A stretch of 64,000 nt of DNA, taken from contig OX637799.1 of the NCBI GenBank assembly GCA_951802425.1, positions 2,542,001 through 2,606,000 on the forward strand, read 5' to 3'. This document shows, one piece after another, positions 57,809-64,000 of this stretch. Made by a program: the position numbers and the translations under genes. Position 1 is the stretch's first letter. Each line of letters begins with the position of its first letter. The DNA is from Clavaria fumosa. Taxonomy: Eukaryota > Basidiomycota > Agaricomycetes > Agaricales > Clavariaceae. The notes under the pieces were generated by a model. That model ran no database searches and was not told the DNA's origin. It saw only the letters and a program-made list of their open reading frames with translations.

Positions 57809-59495
57809 ATGTTCTCCCGGTGCACCACAATTCTTTCCCGTTCAGCCCACGCGCTACTCGGCCACCTCGACCATCTCAGGACAAAGACCAAGACTGCGGC
57901 ACATGAGGCACTGCTCTTCTCTCTGTCTTCGAACACCCCGAAAACTTCGTTGGCTCCACTCGTAGGTGCCATCGCGCGCTGCGCCACCACCTCCGTTGGC
58001 GGCCTGTCCGACGCGCTCCCTGGTTATCCACCGGACACCATCGCCTGCTCTCTTGCATTTTTCGCGCGCGATGAGTGCGTGCCATTCCGCAGCACACTCG
58101 GTGTGGGGCAACACGGACCTGCCGTAGGTCGTCGGCGTCCCCCCCATGATGGACGTGATGCTCACGACATGAGCGGGGTGGTAGGCTCTTCGAAACACAT
58201 CGTCGATTGGGAGGACATCTGGGCTATGAGATCTCGAGGTAACGCGTTGCCGATCGCGCTGCAGGGGCTGCGGTGCGTCACATGCGCGTCTTGTCTATAG
58301 GTCGTCGGTGTTGAGCCTAACGACTTTTCGCATCGGGACCCGTAAAGACCTCAAGACGTGGAAATAGTTCTATATCTGTCTGCTGATACCTACAAAGACC
58401 TCTCAGACGTTCTGTTGCGCGAATACCCCACTGCTAGTAGTGTATGCCGATGTCATCTCTTCTCACTCGTTCGCTGCAACCCTTCACCACCGTCAATATA
58501 GCTCGGTCTCCTCGTATCTCCGACGCCTTTTGTTACTGGACGGCCCTACACGCTCTTCCAAAACGAAAACGTCTATTCCGACGGCGCTGTGGGGCTAGCT
58601 TTCACTTCAAGTTTTGCATCAAAGTCGTCTGCTTCAATCACAACAAAATTCCCAGGTCTCAACCTGCTCACGCCCCCTCTCAAGGTAACACAGTGAGATG
58701 GTTCTTCTATAGACAGAGAAAGGAAGAGAAGTCATGCCCTATGTTTTATTCAGGTCACAAGGCAATCTCGTGATTTCGTTGGCGAGTGCGAACCCGACAC
58801 AGCTCCTGCTCTCCGCTTTGCGCAAAGAGGGTATACAAGGAAGCTCAATAAAGGACGACGACTTCTTTCTTGGCGTGTTCGATCCATCTGATGACCAGGT
58901 CTGTCTTTCCCGCTCGAACGTGGCTTCCGGTGCGCAACTACCACCGACTCTTTTTTGGCGTCACTTTCTGTTACCGCTGAGATCTAACGAACCCCTTCTC
59001 GTGGACTATAATATGCAGCTGACCCAGGTCTACCGTATCACTTCTGGCGATCCTGTCCGCGGTACAATTTCTCTTGACTCTGATTACGCCCCGCGCGAAG
59101 GTTCGCGAGTCGGCGTGCGTATCTACGCGTCCTCGTGAGGAACGCATGAGCTTAACACGACAGATACATCACACTAGCTGTACCGTCTACAACAGTCCCG
59201 GAGCGCGGAAGACGCAACAGCGCCATTGTCAAACGGGATCGAGCTTCTAGTCTCAAGGACGTCTGACCGTCCCTTGCTTGAAGACTCCACGGCTACTGCG
59301 CTGGGTCCGAACGAGGTGCATGTGCTGGATGCGTGGGTTAGCGCGAGCCCGGACGGTTGGGTGTTGAGAGATAGGCATAGGGCCGGTGCTGGTGGGGCCG
59401 AAGGTGAAACGACGTTGGCGCCAGAGTCAGCGTTGATGGGCATGCCATGGAAGTGCTCTGTTGGCGGGGGCCGTGTGCGCGTGGGGCACCGTTGA
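57809..59495 (+). CDS. FIST-domain protein
   Basis: FIST is a ligand-sensing domain found alone or in signal-transduction proteins and F-box proteins. Exon 1 (57809 to about 58085) reads MFSRCTTILSRSAHALLGHL, LAPLVGAIARCATTSVGGLS and ACSLAFFARDECVPFRS. Later pieces: WEDIWAMRSRGNALPIALQG; VEIVLYLSADTYKDLSDVLL; SPTPFVTGRPYTLFQNENVY with SDGAVGLAFTS; KFPGLNLLTPPLK; GNLVISLASANPTQLLLSAL; DDDFFLGVF; QVYRITSGDPVRGTISLDSD; and the end GIELLVSRTSDRPLLEDSTA, GPNEVHVLDAWVSASPDG, ending at TGA 59495. The N-terminal sequence is rich in Arg/Ser/Thr and could be a mitochondrial presequence. PFVTGRPYTL and QVYRITSGDP are the recurrent motifs of the fungal family. Partner and ligand are unknown. Exon joints between 58,090 and 58,320 are approximate. 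Confidence 0.72.
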
Positions 59496-59711
59496 TGTCA
59501 TTTCATCGCTGAATATCAGACTGCTGCACCCGCCATGCGGCTCCTTGCGACCAAAGATACTTCAGGTGCAGCGTATTAGCAACTTCCAGTTCCTCTTGGG
59601 ATCAGCGATATACAAGATGAAGCGGCATCCCCTGACCCGTTTTGACACGCGCCTATAATACATTGCAGACCTTTGACGCGCACTCACGTGACACGGAACA
59701 CCCTCTTGACA

Positions 59712-60907
59712 ATGAGACCATCCTGCGTCCGCCTGATCCACATTCTTGTGCCCGTGAAGCGGTCTCCCACCCATTTCTCTCTCTTCTTTTTGGATTCTGA
59801 TTGTGAGCCATGTAGAACGGTGGACTATGCGGTCAAGATACGAGTTAACCCTCAAGAATCCGGCGTGGACCTCAATGTTAAGCATTCCATGGTGCGCTTC
59901 CGAAGCTTCTATCTACGGCCAAGAGAGTGGTGATTTTGAATGCCTTAGAACCCATTTGATGAAATTGGTATGTACCAGATATCTTCCGACCACGTCGCAA
60001 TTGTTCATCTGCCACTCTTTCTTCCCATTCGCAGCCGTGGAGGAAGCCGTCCGTCTGCGCGAGCGCCACAAAGACGCTATCAAGTCTATCACAGCCGTAA
60101 CTATCGGCCCCGCAAAGTCTTCCGAGACGCTGCGCACGGCACTGGCCATGGGTGCCGATACAGGCGTGCACGTTGAGCTTCCCGAGGGCGTGCCACCACC
60201 CGAGCCGCTCGGCGTGGCCAAGGCCCTGCGCAGGGTGCTCTCTCTCGAGCGGGAGAGACGCGCAGACGTCAATGACGCCCACGGTGCCGACATTGTCATC
60301 CTCGGAAAGCAGGCGATCGACGACGACGCGGGCCAGACCGGCCAGATGCTCGCAGGTCTCATGGGCTGGGCCCAGGCTACCTTCGCGAGCAAAGTCGACC
60401 TCGACGTGGATAAGCGTGAGGTCACGGTCTTGAGGGAGATCGACGGCGGTTTGGAGGAGGTGCGGTGTCGCTTACCTGTTGTCATCACGACCGATCTGCG
60501 GTGGGGCGATTCCGAGCTACATCCATTTACTTATCTTTCTTATACTTGCGCTTGCGCAGATTGAACGGTGATGTTTCTTCTTTTAAGTCACACTATCGTA
60601 TTCCTGATAAAGTCCTCTGCGGCAGAGCCACGTTATGCCTCGTTACCTAATATCATGAAGGCGAGGAAGAAGCCGATTCGGAATGTCCCGTACACAGACC
60701 TGGGGGTAGACCTTACACCTCTCATAGACACACTCAAGGTGACAGAACCCCTGAAACGGCAAGGAGGCGGCAAGGTGCGTCACTACATATCACAAAAAGC
60801 ATAGCCAACCCCTCCCGTTTGCAACTAAAACGGCTTCTATTCAGGTAAAAACCGTCGACGAGCTCGTTGCAAAGCTTAGAGAGGCGGGGATCAAGGCTGT
60901 GCCATAG
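59712..60907 (+). CDS. ETFB: Electron transfer flavoprotein beta subunit
   Basis: Mitochondrial matrix flavoprotein subunit that, with ETF alpha, carries electrons from acyl-CoA dehydrogenases to ETF-ubiquinone oxidoreductase. Seven exons: 59712-59761, 59816-59891, 59949-59967, 60035-60500, 60560-60567, 60626-60774, 60845-60907, giving 276 residues. Two exons are tiny: 19 nt (encodes NPFDEI with split codons) and 8 nt (ATTGAACG, encoding the LN of DLRLNEPRY). Sequence landmarks: [48 protein letters not shown] (FAD/AMP-binding loop), [20 protein letters not shown] and IMKARKKPI, the recognition-loop ending. All are standard for ETF beta. It converges on the GH92 gene. Confidence 0.94.
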
Positions 60908-61111
60908 AAACGGGCATCGTTTACCATGTTGGCCAGTGAATGTCCCACCGTAAAGCCATATTTTGATGCAATGATGAAGATGCATCTCATGCAGGCGGCG
61001 CTTCTCTTCTCTCAGCGATGGATTTGCTATCACTTAAAAAAATGCAAGCGCCACATATTTCCCTCAAACCATGACAAAATAACCACAAGAATCAGAATAA
61101 ATCGTAAGATG

Positions 61112-64000
61112 TCACAATTCATCGCCAAACCTCGGCGGCTCTCCCTCCGCGAAGATCTGCTCTGGCCATTGCCCTCTGCCTATATCTTTCTCATCCTGAG
61201 CCTCCCACGCCTGCGCCTCGCCCTGCGTCATGTCAAACACCAACTCTCCCCCACCTGCAATGAGCTCGTGCTGAAGGATTGGCTCGCGCAGAGGCCGGCC
61301 GTCGAAGGCAGCGCTCCTCACGTACCGCTTCCCAGGCGCGCCTTCCGAGGTGACCACGAGTTTCCGGCCCTCAGTTCGGCCATGCACATCCGGCAAATCA
61401 ATCGTGACCTTGTCAAAGAATGGGCTGGGGGTGGGTGCCGGCCGTGCGTCAGAGAGATCGTTTATTTGAAAATGAGAGAAGCACGCTCACGAGCCCACGA
61501 CGTATTCTGCCGAGACGGGGTCCACGGGGTAGAACCCAAGCGCGCTGAAGATGTACCATGCGCTCATCTGGCCACAGTCTTCGTTCTTGCGTGAAAAACC
61601 CATGAGGCTTTGATAATGGGAAGGGAGGATAACGTACTCCTGACAGACCGTTGACACTGTTGTTGTAGTCCAGTTCGCTGATTGCTCTAATCCGCTTTTG
61701 GGCCTTGGCAGGTGCACCAGCGAGGGCGTACAGGTACGGTATATGATGGGAAGGCTGAACATCGTTGAACTCCCAGCAGCAAGTATAGAGAAGGGATACT
61801 AGCCTCGTTGGTATGATCGTTATGCCCTGTCAAAGCAGTAGCCGAGAGAAGCCCATTGAGTGTCCCCAATAATGATTCCACCATCCCAAGGAAGAAGCGC
61901 CCCAGACTCACCGCCATCAAAATGCCTGTCCAAACTCGCCACGAAGCTCGCCTTCCCGCCCCGGCGTTCGATGAGGGCCGGGATGGCATGCACGACGTCA
62001 AAGCTATACGCCCATTTGTCGCCCTCGGTCCAGCCCTCGCCTTCCCCTGCCCACGCACCGTCTGCATCGCGCGCCTCCATGAAGCCCGTCGCGTCGTTGT
62101 ACAGCGCGAACGCGTTCGCGTCCCCCCGCGCGCGGAAGGCCGCCGCGTCCGACGTCTTGTTCAGGAAAGAGGCGAACACAGACACTGCGTAGTCGTCGTC
62201 TGTCCAATGCCGGACATGAGAGACTTTGAGTTCCGCGCTTCGCGTTCGGTAATGGCCACTAGAATGGGTACGTACAAGCGTATGCAAGAGTGCGGCTGGC
62301 GGATTCGGAGTGCAGATCGTTCGCTACCCAACCTTTGGTGTCGTACACCGAGGAAAGACCAGCACGAACTTCGTAATCGACGTTCTAGACACATCGCTTC
62401 AAAACCAGGAAAGGGGAAGAACCAATTGGAATAACGCAACATACTTCCTGACGATCAAAATACCTAAAAAACGATACGGAGAAATGTCTTAAAGCTGTGA
62501 AAGGGAAAGGATGGAGGATTTGGATGATGACGAACGAGGTAGTTGCGTCATCCACGGGGGGCACGGTAGCGTCTTTGAGGACGGCCTCATACGCTGTCTC
62601 TAGGTCGAAATTGGTTATCCCTTTAGCGACGGCTTCAGCAATGAGTGAATCCGCGTGCGTGCCGATCTTTGGCCATTCGTTATTCGAAAAGGTCTGGATG
62701 GCGCGAACCAAGAGGAGCAAAGCTCACCATGATGTTTGTCTCTACGAGATGCAAGAGTTCAGCCGTTGGACTTTGGAAACTGGTGCGACCTCCTTACGCA
62801 CCGATGATGTTCTTCCACATCGGGAGCCATCCACCCTAACCAGATCCAAGTGAGTTCCACTCCTAGGCGGAGAGCGAGTACATGGCGGAAGTCTACCTGC
62901 TTGTAGTCTTGTAGCATGCTTGTGATCATTCCAGGGATACGTTCGGGCGCGATCAGTATTTGCCATGCCCACGCCGCGCGATAAGTGTCCTGCAAAATAT
63001 ATGAAGGTCAGTGTGGGCAGTGGAGATGAAAAGTCGACAGCTCACCCAAATGGAATAGCCTGTATAGGACTCGCCCTCATGCACCTGGTCATCATAGCCT
63101 GAGTAGTACTTCCCATCCTCACTCTGTTCAGACGGATACTGTCGCTGTCCTCAGGCCTGGCCGACAAAATGTATAAAAAATGTATAAACAAACCTGCAAG
63201 GTGTGGAAGAACGCCGTGTAAAACACGTCTTTCTGTTCCTCGGTCGCTCCTTCGATGACGATACGGTCCAGCTTCTCCTTCCACGCTGTCCTCGTCCTCC
63301 GCGAAGTCTCCTCCAGCGTAGACCCGTCCGGTATCTCCGCGTCCAGGTTGCGCCTCGCCTGTTCAACAGAGATGAAAGACACCCCAACGCGCACACGCAC
63401 GCTCAAGTCGACGCGGCCGTCACCCTCGTCGCCAAAGCGGACGTACGCAGCCAGCGCTGTGCCCTCAGCGCCGTGCGCGCCCACAGACTCGCGCCCGTCG
63501 CGCACGACGCCCCACGCGCTGAAGGGCACGTCGAACCGTGCGCAGAAGTAGCCGCGGAAGCCGAGTGCAGGCGTTGACGTCGGGCCGATGGGGGCGTCCT
63601 GCCGCTCCGTGGTTGTGCCCGTGATCTCACGCCGTGCCGGGTCGACGTGCACCGTGCCGTGCGGGAGGATGGGCGTCTCGCCAGAGGGCGAGGCGGGGGA
63701 GCCGTAGATCGACGGACGCGTTGCCTCGATGAGCACGTACGGGGAAGTGACGTCTTGGAAGGTGAAACGGAGGTGACCTACTCTGGATGCTATTGTGTTG
63801 ATGATGAATTTGTCAGTGGAAGCGAAGAGTGAAGGGAGGAAAGTGCTCACTGGCGCTCTGCTCTGCAAAGACGCTGCCGCCAGCAACGCCGTCCAGACGA
63901 ACGCTATAATAGCTCGGGGAGACGACCTCGTCGTCATGCGAGAAGCGCATCCCGCGGTCCTCGAAGCGCGCCCGGACGCGGCTGCCGCCGCCTGGGACAA
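61112..64000 (-). CDS. GH92 alpha-1,2-mannosidase, 5'-truncated by the window edge
   Basis: Calcium-dependent exo-alpha-mannosidase family that trims mannans and high-mannose N-glycans, often secreted by fungi. Reading right to left: SHDDEVVSPSYYSVRLDG and RVGHLRFTFQ (beta-sandwich domain), GFRGYFCARFDVPF, WKEKLDRIVIEGATEEQKDV FYTAFFHTLQ in two pieces, WTDDDYAVSVFASFLNKTSD, ALYNDATGFMEARDADGAW, HNDHTNEASIPSLYLL (the family motif with Asp and the catalytic acid Glu), and NEDCGQMSAWYIFSALGFYP, the second metal/catalytic block, then LPDVHGRTEGRKLVVT ending at 61112. At least nine exons with short introns are implied. The N-terminus and any signal peptide are beyond 64000. The usual NEPxHHIPY string is altered here to NEASIPSLY. 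Confidence 0.9.

Noticed and set aside
1..64000. Search for tRNA, rRNA, CRISPR arrays and telomeric repeats
   Set aside because: No cloverleaf with a GGTTCRA-type box in place, no rRNA core words, no regularly spaced repeats and no TTAGGG array were seen.

Overview
The window is nuclear DNA from a filamentous basidiomycete, most likely an Agaricomycete; I cannot name the genus. The evidence is small GT-AG introns of about 45-110 bp in nearly every gene, very compact gene spacing, and gene families typical of the group: an expanded-type P450, an FIST-domain protein, a BBE-type FAD oxidase, a basidiomycete-style kinase-like protein and a GH92 mannosidase. No rRNA, tRNA or CRISPR feature was recognised.

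Layout. 1-18,290 is a transposon compartment. 1-6,177 holds an old, CpG-depleted Ty3/gypsy element riddled with stops, carrying a 714-bp insertion. 6,183-15,130 is a younger, complete Ty3/gypsy chromovirus with 289-bp LTRs and a 5-bp target-site duplication (CATTG). Its leader matches an 11-nt stretch of its own LTR, the signature of Tf1-type self-priming. A 3,384-bp hAT transposon with its own 8-bp duplication (GTATGATG) sits inside its pol, exactly between integrase and chromodomain. 15,136-18,290 is CpG-poor decayed DNA with a fossil Crinkler-like N-terminal domain.

From about 18.3 kb the window becomes gene-rich. In order: cytochrome P450 (-), polyglutamine protein (-), PX-domain protein (+), METTL25-like methyltransferase (+), USB1 (-), IWR1 (-), DML1/Misato (-), ABHD12-like hydrolase (+), a large glycine-triplet protein (-), two tandem paralogous membrane proteins (+ +), a Yea4-like nucleotide-sugar transporter (-), a DUF202 membrane protein (-), a secreted histidine-rich protein (-), a secreted FAD oxidase (+), RRP6 (-), a kinase-like protein without a recognisable catalytic loop (+), a small membrane protein (-), an FIST-domain protein (+), ETF beta (+), and a GH92 mannosidase (-) running off the right edge.

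Most of the genes are housekeeping: RNA processing (USB1, RRP6), polymerase II import (IWR1), mitochondrial partitioning and electron transfer (DML1, ETFB). They share no single pathway. Between them are lineage-specific proteins of unknown role. The best candidates for new biology are the glycine-triplet protein with the neighbouring membrane-protein pair (37-43.2 kb), the secreted histidine-rich protein (48.0-48.8 kb), the kinase-like protein (55.8-57.1 kb) and the self-primed retrotransposon. Exon boundaries were read by eye from splice signals, frame and family resemblance; no alignment or database search was run.
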